A stretch of 43,753 bases of DNA from Caryophanales bacterium UBA1427 (GTDB lineage Bacteria > Bacillota_I > Bacilli_A > ML615J-28 > CAG-313): positions 1-43,753 of the forward strand of contig DCTZ01000016.1 of the NCBI GenBank assembly GCA_002329485.1, given 5' to 3'. Positions 31,338-38,448 of the stretch are shown here, piece after piece. The translations under genes were made by a program, and so were the position numbers. The notes beneath the pieces were generated by a model. The model was not told where the DNA came from, did no database searches, and saw only the letters and a program-made list of their open reading frames with translations. Position 1 is the stretch's first letter. Each line of letters begins with the position of its first letter.

Positions 31338-32029
31338 TTGGCGTAATTTGTGCGATGGCGATTGAAGCGCAATCTTTTATCGAAAGATTAACGGATTGTC
31401 GCGAAGAGAAGATCTTAAACATTTCCTTTTGGGAAGGAAAGCTGGAAGAAAAGTCTGTTGTCGTAACGGTTTCCGGAGTCGGAAAAGTTTCGGCTGGCAT
31501 TGCCACCGCTTTAATGATCGAACATTACCGTCCGAGTCTGATTATCAACAGCGGGATTGCGGGGGGCTTTGACCTGAATACCCGGCTTTTGGATGTCGTC
31601 TTGGGCGAACAGATTGCCTATTACGATTTCGATATTTCGTTTGACGGAGCTTTCCTTTTCGGTCAGGTGCCTGATGCGCCGCTTTGGTTTTCAGGCGACG
31701 AAAAAGCTTTAGCTATCGCTTCAAAAGTTCAATTACCTAACCCGATTCACAGAGGCCGAATAATTACCGCGGATTGTTTCCAAACCGATCGCAAAGCAGT
31801 CGAAAATGCCCTTGCCAAATTGCAAGTGGAAACGGTTCAGGCCATCGATATGGAATCCGCAGCTATCGCTCAGGTAGCTTATCGGTTTCAGACTCCCTGC
31901 CTGATTATCCGGAGTATTTCCGATATCTTGGGTCAGGAAGACCAAGCCGAACATTACTATAATTGGATTACTCAGGCTTGCGAAAACGCCCTGAAAATCA
32001 GCCTTTTCGTAATAGCCAATTATCATTGA
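31334..32029 (+). CDS. mtnN: 5'-methylthioadenosine/S-adenosylhomocysteine nucleosidase
   Basis: The 231-residue protein has the family's motifs: IGVICAMAIEAQSF with the catalytic base Glu, INSGIAGGFD for the ribose pocket, AIDMESAAIAQVA with the ribose-binding Glu, and IRSISDILG with the catalytic Asp. It recycles the by-products of SAM use, which fits a window with several methyltransferases. It is coupled to greA by ATGA overlap, as in several Bacilli. A terminator follows. Confidence 0.95.
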   Translation: MIGVICAMAIEAQSFIERLTDCREEKILNISFWEGKLEEKSVVVTVSGVGKVSAGIATALMIEHYRPSLIINSGIAGGFDLNTRLLDVVLGEQIAYYDFDISFDGAFLFGQVPDAPLWFSGDEKALAIASKVQLPNPIHRGRIITADCFQTDRKAVENALAKLQVETVQAIDMESAAIAQVAYRFQTPCLIIRSISDILGQEDQAEHYYNWITQACENALKISLFVIANYH

Positions 32030-32061
32030 AAAAAAGACGTTAGTAAACCTATCGTCTTTTT
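32029..32061. terminator. Bidirectional terminator between mtnN and the sigma factor gene
   Basis: AAAAAAGACG (32029-32038) pairs with CGTCTTTTTT (32052-32061); A and T flanks permit action on both strands. Confidence 0.8.
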
Positions 32062-32064
32062 TGT

Positions 32065-32736
32065 TTAGCCCTTCAAATACAAATAAAGTTTGGTGAGCGC
32101 CCGTTTTTCTATCCGCGAAACATAACTGCGGCTGATTTTTAAACTTTTGGCGATTTCTCGTTGGGTTTCGATGAAATGGTTGTTTAAACCGAATCGGCGG
32201 CTGATGATTTCCAATTCCCGCTCAGTTAGGATTTTCAAAGCTTCCTTGATTCGCACGTTTTGTTCCTCGGTAATCAAAATTTCGCTGGCCAAGGGGCTCG
32301 GATCTTCCACGATATCGCTCAGATGAATTTCGTTGCCTTCCCGGTCTTCCCCAATCGGGGCAAAAAGACTCGAAGTGTCTTTACGTTTTTTGTTGCTTCT
32401 TAAATGCATTAAGATTTCGTTTTCGATGCATCGTGCGGCGTAAGTCGCCAGTTTGGTGTTGGACTTAAAATTATAGGTATCAACCGCTTTAATCAAACCG
32501 AAAGCCCCGATGGAAAGCAAATCGTCGCGGTCTTCCCTGGTGTTTTCAAACTTTTTAACGATATGAGCAACCAGGCGCAAATTGTGCTCGATTAAAACAT
32601 CTCGGGCTTTAAGGTCTCTTTTTTCCCAAAGAGCCAAATATTTGGCTTCTTCTTCCGGGGACAAAACTTCCGGAAAGCTTTGCGAGTTGATTGCCCCGAT
32701 TAAGGGCAAAATAAGCAAAGATAATAAATTAAACAT
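32065..32736 (-). CDS. sigK: SigK-like sporulation sigma factor with hydrophobic pro-sequence
   Basis: On the minus strand ATG at 32734-32736 follows AAAAGGAGG, giving 223 residues. Region 2 (AEHNLR-like IEHNLRLVAHIVKKFENT, then DLLSIGAFGLIKAV, TKLATYAARCIENEILMHLR) and region 4 (QREIAKSLKISRSYVSRIEKRAL) are near-identical in pattern to SigK/SigE of Bacillus. Residues 1-18 (MFNLLSLLILPLIGAINS) are hydrophobic and precede SFPEVLS, as the pro-sequence of pro-sigma-K precedes AFPQPLS, so membrane-bound inactivity and SpoIVFB-type cleavage are expected. In Bacillus SigK runs late mother-cell genes. SigE is the alternative call. Confidence 0.85.
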   Translation of the reverse strand: MFNLLSLLILPLIGAINSQSFPEVLSPEEEAKYLALWEKRDLKARDVLIEHNLRLVAHIVKKFENTREDRDDLLSIGAFGLIKAVDTYNFKSNTKLATYAARCIENEILMHLRSNKKRKDTSSLFAPIGEDREGNEIHLSDIVEDPSPLASEILITEEQNVRIKEALKILTERELEIISRRFGLNNHFIETQREIAKSLKISRSYVSRIEKRALTKLYLYLKG

Positions 32737-32752
32737 GAAGCCTCCTTTTTGA

Positions 32753-32781
32753 TAGACAAAATAAGGGAAATTTTGTATAAT
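32753..32781 (+). promoter_or_regulatory. Promoter of yqeGHK operon
   Basis: TAGACA (32753-32758), 17 bp, TATAAT (32776-32781), lying between the divergent sigma-factor and yqeG genes. Confidence 0.65.
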
Positions 32782-32807
32782 AGTAAATAATGAAAGGTTT
32801 TTTAAAA

Positions 32808-33350
32808 ATGAAATATTTCCCGATTGAAGTACAAAAATCAATTTTCGACATTAACTTTACTAGATTATATGCAAACGGCAAAAAAATCATACTATGCGAT
32901 CTTGATAACACGCTCATTCCTTACAGTGAATCGATGCCGAGCAAGGAGCTTATCGAATGGGCGGAAAAAGTCAAAACCATCGGTTTTAAGCTTTATCTTT
33001 TTTCCAACAACAAAGATACCCGGGTTTTGCCTTTTTCGCTGGTTTTGGGAGCGGATGGGCATTTGGCGAGTGCTTATAAACCGTTTATCCGCCGGACCAA
33101 ACAATTCCTGAAAAAAATTGATGCAACCTTGGCTGAAGTGGTCGTTATCGGCGATCAATTCGTAACCGACATCACGGTTGCCAAAAAAATCGGTGTCGAC
33201 AGCATTATTGTCAAAACAATTGACCATAAAACCCAAAAATGGTATACGAAAATCAACCGGTTGCGCGAAAAATGGTATTTGAAAAGACTTAAGAAAGCTC
33301 GGCCGGATTTATATCGATTGTTGATAGAAAAGGAGATCATTCATGAGTAG
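32808..33350 (+). CDS. yqeG: YqeG-family HAD phosphatase
   Basis: I prefer ATG 32808 with GAAAGG upstream; ATG 32790 lies at the predicted RNA start. The 180-residue protein is a HAD IIIA phosphatase: ILCDLDNTLIPY (motif I), LYLFSNNKDTRV (motif II), KPFIRRTKQFL (motif III Lys) and VVIGDQFVTDITVAKKIG (motif IV). The exact substrate is unknown; relatives include phosphatidylglycerophosphate phosphatases. Its stop overlaps the yqeH start. Confidence 0.9.
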   Translation: MKYFPIEVQKSIFDINFTRLYANGKKIILCDLDNTLIPYSESMPSKELIEWAEKVKTIGFKLYLFSNNKDTRVLPFSLVLGADGHLASAYKPFIRRTKQFLKKIDATLAEVVVIGDQFVTDITVAKKIGVDSIIVKTIDHKTQKWYTKINRLREKWYLKRLKKARPDLYRLLIEKEIIHE

Positions 33351-34509
33351 ATGTATCGGTTGCGGGATTAAGCTGCAAACTACCGATGAAACCTCCCCTG
33401 GCTATGTCAGCGAACATTTGTTGATTGAAAAAGGGGAAATGGCTTATTGCAAGAGATGTTTCACGCTTCGCCACTACAACCAGGAATTATTGTCCGGAAA
33501 TTTGCGCAGTTTCAATGACCAATACTATGCCAAACTGCAGGCTGTCAAAGAAAGCGATTGTTTGGTCGTCCTAATTCTCGATGTGCTTGATTTAAACGGG
33601 GGTTTTATTCCCCGTTTAAAAGAGTATGTGCAAAACAAAAAAGTGGTGATTTTAATCAACAAAACCGACCTTCTGCCTTCAAGCATAAAAGTCCATCATA
33701 TCGAAAAGTACGTGCGCGAAAAAGCCCGCGATTTGGGCTTGAATGTGGGAATGGTTTTACCGATTTCGGCTTTAAAAACGAAAGATTTGACCAAAGTCCT
33801 AACCGTTATCGGCCAGCAGGTCAATAAAAAGGCCAACCTTGACCAGGATGTTTTTGTCTTGGGCGCAACAAGCGTCGGCAAGTCGACTCTCATGAACGGA
33901 CTAATCAAATTATTGCCAATGGAAAACTACCCGAGCGATTTAATCACCACCAGCAACCGCCCTCAAACCACTTTGGATTTAATCAAAATACCGTTTGCCA
34001 AAGGGGTGACGAAAAAATTCCGTTATCTTATCGATACCCCGGGCTATCTGCATCCCCAAAGCATCGCCTCGTATTTGGGTTTTGATTCCATCAAGGTGAT
34101 TTCCCCCAAAAATAAACTCAAGGTGCGCACCTTTCAGTTAAAAGACCGCCAAACTTTATTTTTGGGAGGACTGGCCCGTATCGATTTTGACAGCACCGAA
34201 GCAAGCGTGTCGTGTTTTGTGGCGAACACTTTATATATTCACCGCACCAAGACGGTGAATGCGGAGGGGTTTTATCAGGAACATCTAGGCGAACTGCTCG
34301 TTCCGCCGCTGACACCTGAGGAAAAAGCTTGGGCTGTCAAAGTAAAGCAATACCAGTTTGCTTTAACGGACAATTTGTTTTACGACTTAACCATCAGCGG
34401 ACTCGGCTTTTTGCATATCAAAGGTCAAAACCTAACTGTAACCGTAACGGTACCGGAAAGTACGCTTGTGGAATGTTCTTTATCGTTTATTACAGGAGTG
34501 TCTGAATGA
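33343..34509 (+). CDS. yqeH: Circularly permuted ribosome-biogenesis GTPase YqeH
   Basis: The 388-residue protein opens with a four-cysteine zinc finger (CIGCGIKL ... YCKRCFTLRHYN) and then shows GTPase motifs in permuted order: G4 LINKTDLLP, G5 ISALK, G1 GATSVGKSTL, then G3 IDTPGYL. This is diagnostic of YqeH, which is needed for assembly of the 30S subunit. It overlaps both neighbours by 4-8 nt. Confidence 0.95.
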   Translation: MSRCIGCGIKLQTTDETSPGYVSEHLLIEKGEMAYCKRCFTLRHYNQELLSGNLRSFNDQYYAKLQAVKESDCLVVLILDVLDLNGGFIPRLKEYVQNKKVVILINKTDLLPSSIKVHHIEKYVREKARDLGLNVGMVLPISALKTKDLTKVLTVIGQQVNKKANLDQDVFVLGATSVGKSTLMNGLIKLLPMENYPSDLITTSNRPQTTLDLIKIPFAKGVTKKFRYLIDTPGYLHPQSIASYLGFDSIKVISPKNKLKVRTFQLKDRQTLFLGGLARIDFDSTEASVSCFVANTLYIHRTKTVNAEGFYQEHLGELLVPPLTPEEKAWAVKVKQYQFALTDNLFYDLTISGLGFLHIKGQNLTVTVTVPESTLVECSLSFITGVSE

Positions 34510-35114
34510 CTTATCAGGAATTATATACGGAAATAAAAACGAAATTCAGTCGCAACAGTCATACGCTCGAACGCTTTGCCCATATCGAAGGCGTCATCCG
34601 CCGGGCCGTTAGATTAAACGAAATCCATCAGCTTGGTTTACCCGAAGAAGATGTCAAAATCGCAAGCCTTCTGCACGACTACGGCAAACTCTTTTCGAAC
34701 AATGAATTGAGCCTCTTTTTGGATGTGGCGGTGGAACAGGCGCTTCCCGGCGACTATCCGGAATTGTTTGCCCAGGCCAAGACGATTTGGCACAGTTTCA
34801 TCGGAGCCATGTGGGTAAAACGCGATTATCCGTTCGTTTCGGACGAAATCATTGATGCCATCAAATATCATACGACCGGAAAACCCAATATGACCACTTT
34901 GGGAATATTGCTGAGCGTAAGCGATGCGACCGAAGAAACCCGAACTTACGAAAACATCGACTATTTTCGCGCCCTCACCGAGCAGGATTTAATGCAAGGT
35001 TTCAAGGAAATCTTGATTGACACCATCCGAGTCGTCAAAGCAAGACAATTGTTTTTGCATCCGTTGACAAAAGATGCCTATGAATTTTATGTGAAGGAGA
35101 AATTGAATGACTGA
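34506..35114 (+). CDS. yqeK: HD-domain nucleotide hydrolase YqeK
   Basis: The 202-residue protein has the HD pattern HTLERFAHIEGVIRRAVRL, KIASLLHDYGKLF (the HD pair) and IKYHTTGKPNMTTLGILLSVSDATEE. YqeK members hydrolyse diadenosine tetraphosphate. In Bacillus it is preceded by yhbY and nadD, which are missing here. It overlaps yqeH by 4 nt and rsfS by 8 nt. Confidence 0.92.
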   Translation: MTYQELYTEIKTKFSRNSHTLERFAHIEGVIRRAVRLNEIHQLGLPEEDVKIASLLHDYGKLFSNNELSLFLDVAVEQALPGDYPELFAQAKTIWHSFIGAMWVKRDYPFVSDEIIDAIKYHTTGKPNMTTLGILLSVSDATEETRTYENIDYFRALTEQDLMQGFKEILIDTIRVVKARQLFLHPLTKDAYEFYVKEKLND

Positions 35115-35430
35115 TAACGTAAAAAAAATAATCGAAATCCTCGATAAAGCGGTCGTCTTCGATACGAAAGTTTACGACATGACAAGCCTAACCCCTTTTT
35201 ATGACTTTAGCATTATCGCCTCGGTCAAAAACTCGCGTCAAGGAAATGCCGCGGTGGACTATTTGCGCAAAGATGCGCCGTTAAACGGTTTTACCATCCG
35301 GAGCATCAGCGGCCACAGCGATTCGCGCTGGTTTTTGGTCGATTTGAATGATATCGTGGTTCATATTTTTGTGGGCGACGAACGGGATCGTTACAATCTG
35401 GACGGTTTATACAGCCATAATTTTCGGTAA
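35107..35430 (+). CDS. rsfS: Ribosome silencing factor RsfS
   Basis: A 107-residue RsfS/Iojap protein: VVFDTKVYDMTSLTPFYDFSIIAS at the start, GHSDSRWFLVDLNDIVVHIF in the middle and RDRYNLDGLYSHN at the end. It binds ribosomal protein uL14 to block subunit joining in starvation. It is the last gene of the yqeGHK operon. Confidence 0.95.
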   Translation: MTDNVKKIIEILDKAVVFDTKVYDMTSLTPFYDFSIIASVKNSRQGNAAVDYLRKDAPLNGFTIRSISGHSDSRWFLVDLNDIVVHIFVGDERDRYNLDGLYSHNFR

Positions 35431-35436
35431 TTTTTG

Positions 35437-35464
35437 TCACATTTTGGGCGTTTGCACATATAAT
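35437..35464 (+). promoter_or_regulatory. Promoter of the YmxH-like gene, resembling sigma-E consensus
   Basis: TCACATT (35437-35443), 13-bp gap, CATATAAT (35457-35464) agree at 6/7 and 7/8 positions with the Bacillus sigma-E type TCATATT / CATACAAT. A sigma-A reading (TTGTCA at 35434-35439 and TATAAT, 19 bp) is also possible but has a long spacer. Confidence 0.45.
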
Positions 35465-35508
35465 GGTATTGATTAAAGTAAATTTTTTAGAAAGAAGTGA
35501 TTAGGAAA

Positions 35509-35772
35509 ATGTTACTTTCCGAATTGGCGGAAAAAGACATTATCAACGAAAAAGACGGCAGTAAAATCGGCCGAATAACCGATATCGAAATCGATACCAA
35601 TAACGGCAACATCCTCAGCATCAAAGTTCAGGCTGGAATGAAAATCCTGCATATGATTACCGGCAAAGATGCGACCAGAATTCCTTGGCAAAATATCATC
35701 AAAATCGGCAATGATGTGATAATTGTCGACTATCCATATCACGGAAAAACGTTGACGCAATCTTCGAACTAA
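35509..35772 (+). CDS. YlmC/YmxH-family PRC-barrel sporulation protein
   Basis: ATG 35509 is chosen with purine-rich AGAAAGAAG upstream. The 87-residue protein is a single PRC-barrel: LSELAEKDIINEKDGSKIGRITDIEIDTNNG, then WQNIIKIGNDVIIVDY. This matches YlmC/YmxH, known as a sporulation protein of the mother cell in Bacillus; its function is undefined. The sigma-E-like promoter in front fits. A bidirectional terminator follows. Confidence 0.85.
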   Translation: MLLSELAEKDIINEKDGSKIGRITDIEIDTNNGNILSIKVQAGMKILHMITGKDATRIPWQNIIKIGNDVIIVDYPYHGKTLTQSSN

Positions 35773-35792
35773 CAATTAAAAAACGAAAAAGC

Positions 35793-35837
35793 AAAAGGCT
35801 TAAACCTTTGAACGCAAGGTTTAAACCTTTTGTTTTT
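35793..35837. terminator. Bidirectional terminator
   Basis: AAAAGGCTTAAACCTT (35793-35808) / AAGGTTTAAACCTTTT (35816-35831), 16 bp with one mismatch, Ts after it; serves the YmxH-like gene and the convergent GerQ fusion gene. Confidence 0.85.
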
Positions 35838-36928
35838 TATTCGGTGGCACCGGGAATCGGTTTGGCAAAATCGCTTGGGGTATCGACCGTAATACCGTAT
35901 AAAGCAAAAGCATATTCCAACAAATTGACGGTGTCTTCCCAATCGTTGGAGTCGTTTAATGTTACCACGATAAATTCCTGACCGTCCTGTTCCGCCGCGG
36001 TAACCAAGGTCCGGCCGGCACGGCGGGTAAAACCGGTTTTTCCCCCGATTACGTAATAGACATTGTGAAGCAACCGATGTTTGTGAACAAAGTTATACTC
36101 GTTGCCTAATTTCGAAGTTGTTTGATAAGTCTTGGTGCCGATGATTTTCCGGAAGTTGGGGTTCGTTAAACCGTAACGCATCAAACGCGCCAAATCGTAA
36201 GCGGTGGAGAGGTTGCTGGATGGAATATCAAGTCCCGAAGGATTGGTAAAAACGGTTTGGTTTAGTCCGAGTGCCTTGGCTTTTTGATTCATAAGACTGA
36301 CAAAAGCCGGTACGCTGCCTGCCACGTATTCCGCAATCGCCCATGCCGCATCGTTTCCCGACCTTAGCAACAGACAGTATAAAAGATCGCGCATCGTCAG
36401 TGTGTCGCCCGCAACCAAAGGACAAGAAGACGGCGATTGACCGGCGGCTTCGGCGCTGATGGTAACGGGGTCGTTTAAATTGGTTGCTTCGATGGCGAGG
36501 ATTGCGGTCATGAGTTTGGTCAGACTGGCAATCGGAAGTTCCGCAAAAGCATTTTGTTCAAATACGATTGAACCGGTATTGCCGTCTAAGACAATAGCAC
36601 TTTCCGCACTGATGGGCGGCTGCCTGAGTGCTTTTTCAAACGGTCTGGCCAAGCGCTTAAAGATGGAACTTTCGCCCGGGTAATTGATTTTTTCGTCAAA
36701 GACGATATATTTAAGGTAAACGGAAGGTAAAATAAGAGTTTTTCCGGAAGAGGTTTCTTCGATGATATAATGGTCGGTACTGGCTTGGGTTAGAAGTCCC
36801 CGGAAAACTTTTTCGCCGTCTTCGTAATGCATATAAAAGCTGGCGACTTTGCCTAAATTGAGGCGCAGAATGTTTTCGATAAACGATTGTTCCAAAACTT
36901 TTTCGCCCTTTTTTGAAAAATTGGTCAT
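35837..36928 (-). CDS. GerQ spore-coat domain fused to D-Ala-D-Ala carboxypeptidase (S11)
   Basis: A 363-residue minus-strand gene with its own ribosome site (AAAGGA, 8 nt before the ATG). Residues ~12-84 match GerQ: QSFIENILRLNLGKVASFY, the strand DHYIIEETSSGKTLILP and YLKYIVFDEKINYP. Residues ~107-360 are a DD-peptidase of family S11 with complete motifs: S135-L-T-K138, S190-G-N192, and K297-T-G299 in IGGKTGFTRRAGRT. No signal peptide or membrane helix is present, though S11 enzymes are normally exported. GerQ coats the spore from the mother-cell side and restrains the cortex enzyme CwlJ, being crosslinked by transglutaminase through N-terminal lysines; K6, K7 and K10 sit in that zone here. 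The fusion suggests a coat-bound cortex-modifying enzyme. Confidence 0.9.
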   Translation of the reverse strand: MTNFSKKGEKVLEQSFIENILRLNLGKVASFYMHYEDGEKVFRGLLTQASTDHYIIEETSSGKTLILPSVYLKYIVFDEKINYPGESSIFKRLARPFEKALRQPPISAESAIVLDGNTGSIVFEQNAFAELPIASLTKLMTAILAIEATNLNDPVTISAEAAGQSPSSCPLVAGDTLTMRDLLYCLLLRSGNDAAWAIAEYVAGSVPAFVSLMNQKAKALGLNQTVFTNPSGLDIPSSNLSTAYDLARLMRYGLTNPNFRKIIGTKTYQTTSKLGNEYNFVHKHRLLHNVYYVIGGKTGFTRRAGRTLVTAAEQDGQEFIVVTLNDSNDWEDTVNLLEYAFALYGITVDTPSDFAKPIPGATE

Positions 36929-37010
36929 CTGATTTTTCCTTTCTTTATTTGTTCATTTCAATATATGATAAAAACCTTTGTTTGATAACTTTTGATAGTT
37001 CCTCCCGGGC

Positions 37011-38303
37011 TTACCGGTTTTTGCTTGGAATTTTTTGGGGCCAAAGGGCGGTCAAATACCCCAAAAAAGCCGAAAAGGCCATTAAAATTTGATAAACAGC
37101 CATAAAAAGCAAAAAAGCGAAAAAGTTTAATTGGCATTTTATTTGCAACGGTTTAAAGACTTGTCGAACGGTTATTTGATAAATCAACCAATAATTGAAC
37201 AAAAACAAAGGAATGACATATAAAGAAATTGGCCCGAACAGATAAAAAAAACCGAAAAAGGATAGAATGATTCCGGGTAAAAAAAAGATTAAATAACAAG
37301 CGTCAATCAGGGGAATCAACAAATCGATAAAAGTAAAGTACTTGGCAAAAAAACACCTTTGTTCCCATGGCTTTACGGTTCTAAGACCTTCAATCATGCC
37401 TTTGGCCCAGCGGCGGCGTTGACGAAAAAAACTTTTGATTGTCGAAGGAACAACCGTAAAACTGGCCGCCCGGGGTTCGAACAAAACGCTTCTTTTTGAC
37501 CTTAAGATTTTCCACGTAAGGACGATATCTTCGCCGTCCGCTTCATCCCAACCGCCCAACTCCTTTACCAAAGCGGTATCGTAAATACTGAAAGCTCCTT
37601 GGGCGACCAAAGTTGAACCGTAATGGGACTGAAGATGTTTGATGGCATTGATGCTTAAAAAATAATCATAGTATTGCATTCTGGTCAAAAGATTATCATT
37701 TCGGTTTTTGACGAAGATTCCTCCTGCCACCGCCCCAGTTTTTTCTTCCTGAGCTATCTTTGCGGAAATCAGCGATAAGGCCTGTTCGTGCAAAACCGTA
37801 TCCGCATCCACGCACACAAAATATTTAGTGGTTATTTCCTTTAAACCGGTATTCAAAGCATGGTGTTTGCCTTTTCGGGGTTCGGAAAGGATTTTAAAGT
37901 TTAAGGAAAAAGCCTTTTTGGCCGCTTCGGCGATTTCTCGGGTTTTGTCGGTGCTGGCATTGTCGATAACAATTATTTCCAACTCTCCCGGATAGTCTTG
38001 CCTTGAAAGAGCCTCCAAAGCAAAGTAAAGGTTTTTTTCTTCGTTATGGGCGGGAATCAAAACCGTAAGCGGTTGGGAAAAAGGGAGGGTTAACGGTTTC
38101 GGGTTTACGAAAAGCAAAGTAATAAACAGGTTTGCAGCCAAAAAGCCCGGCAGATAGGCAATTCCGCCGATAACGACAATGGCCAAAACTTTGGGGAAGA
38201 GTTTGGTCAGTTCCTCAATCCAAGCAAGCGATAAGTAAACCGAAAAAAGCAACCATACCAAAGAACCCAAAACCATGATAAAAAAGTGACGTCTTTTTTT
38301 CAT
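37011..38303 (-). CDS. GT2 glycosyltransferase, membrane (PgaC/IcaA-like)
   Basis: The 430-residue protein has two N-terminal helices, a GT-A domain with LIPAHNEEKNL, IIVIDNASTDKTREI, VCVDADTVL (DxD), GGWDEADGEDIVLTW and RQRRRWAKGM (the Q-x-x-RW motif), then about four C-terminal helices. This is the layout of polymerising glycosyltransferases that make and export beta-linked polymers such as poly-GlcNAc. It lies 82 nt upstream of the GerQ-S11 gene in the same direction. Its Shine-Dalgarno is GAGGAA within a small inverted repeat. Confidence 0.88.
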   Translation of the reverse strand: MKKRRHFFIMVLGSLVWLLFSVYLSLAWIEELTKLFPKVLAIVVIGGIAYLPGFLAANLFITLLFVNPKPLTLPFSQPLTVLIPAHNEEKNLYFALEALSRQDYPGELEIIVIDNASTDKTREIAEAAKKAFSLNFKILSEPRKGKHHALNTGLKEITTKYFVCVDADTVLHEQALSLISAKIAQEEKTGAVAGGIFVKNRNDNLLTRMQYYDYFLSINAIKHLQSHYGSTLVAQGAFSIYDTALVKELGGWDEADGEDIVLTWKILRSKRSVLFEPRAASFTVVPSTIKSFFRQRRRWAKGMIEGLRTVKPWEQRCFFAKYFTFIDLLIPLIDACYLIFFLPGIILSFFGFFYLFGPISLYVIPLFLFNYWLIYQITVRQVFKPLQIKCQLNFFAFLLFMAVYQILMAFSAFLGYLTALWPQKIPSKNR

Positions 38304-38311
38304 AAATCTTT

Positions 38312-38334
38312 CCTCATTCTTTATTATTATGAGG
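38312..38334 (-). promoter_or_regulatory. Inverted repeat overlapping the glycosyltransferase ribosome site
   Basis: CCTCAT (38312-38317) and ATGAGG (38329-38334), a perfect 6-bp dyad; on the minus strand the proximal arm contains the GAGG of the ribosome site, so pairing would hide it. Confidence 0.4.
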
Positions 38335-38410
38335 CAAACTCCGGCAGTTTATCAGTTCTTTTAAAAGGTTTGATTTGAAAAACAATTTTCACCCATAATA
38401 ACCAAAAATG

Positions 38411-38419
38411 TGGTATAAT
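38411..38419 (+). promoter_or_regulatory. Extended -10 promoter of ROK gene
   Basis: TG-G-TATAAT at 38411-38419, 30 bp before the start codon. Confidence 0.6.
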
Positions 38420-38448
38420 GTAGAAAAATGTCTCAAGGAGGAGAGGCT

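Noticed and set aside
32790..32807. Leaderless start of yqeG at 32790
   Set aside because: The ATG sits at the predicted RNA start; the ATG at 32808 has a ribosome site and fits the usual family start better, though not proven.
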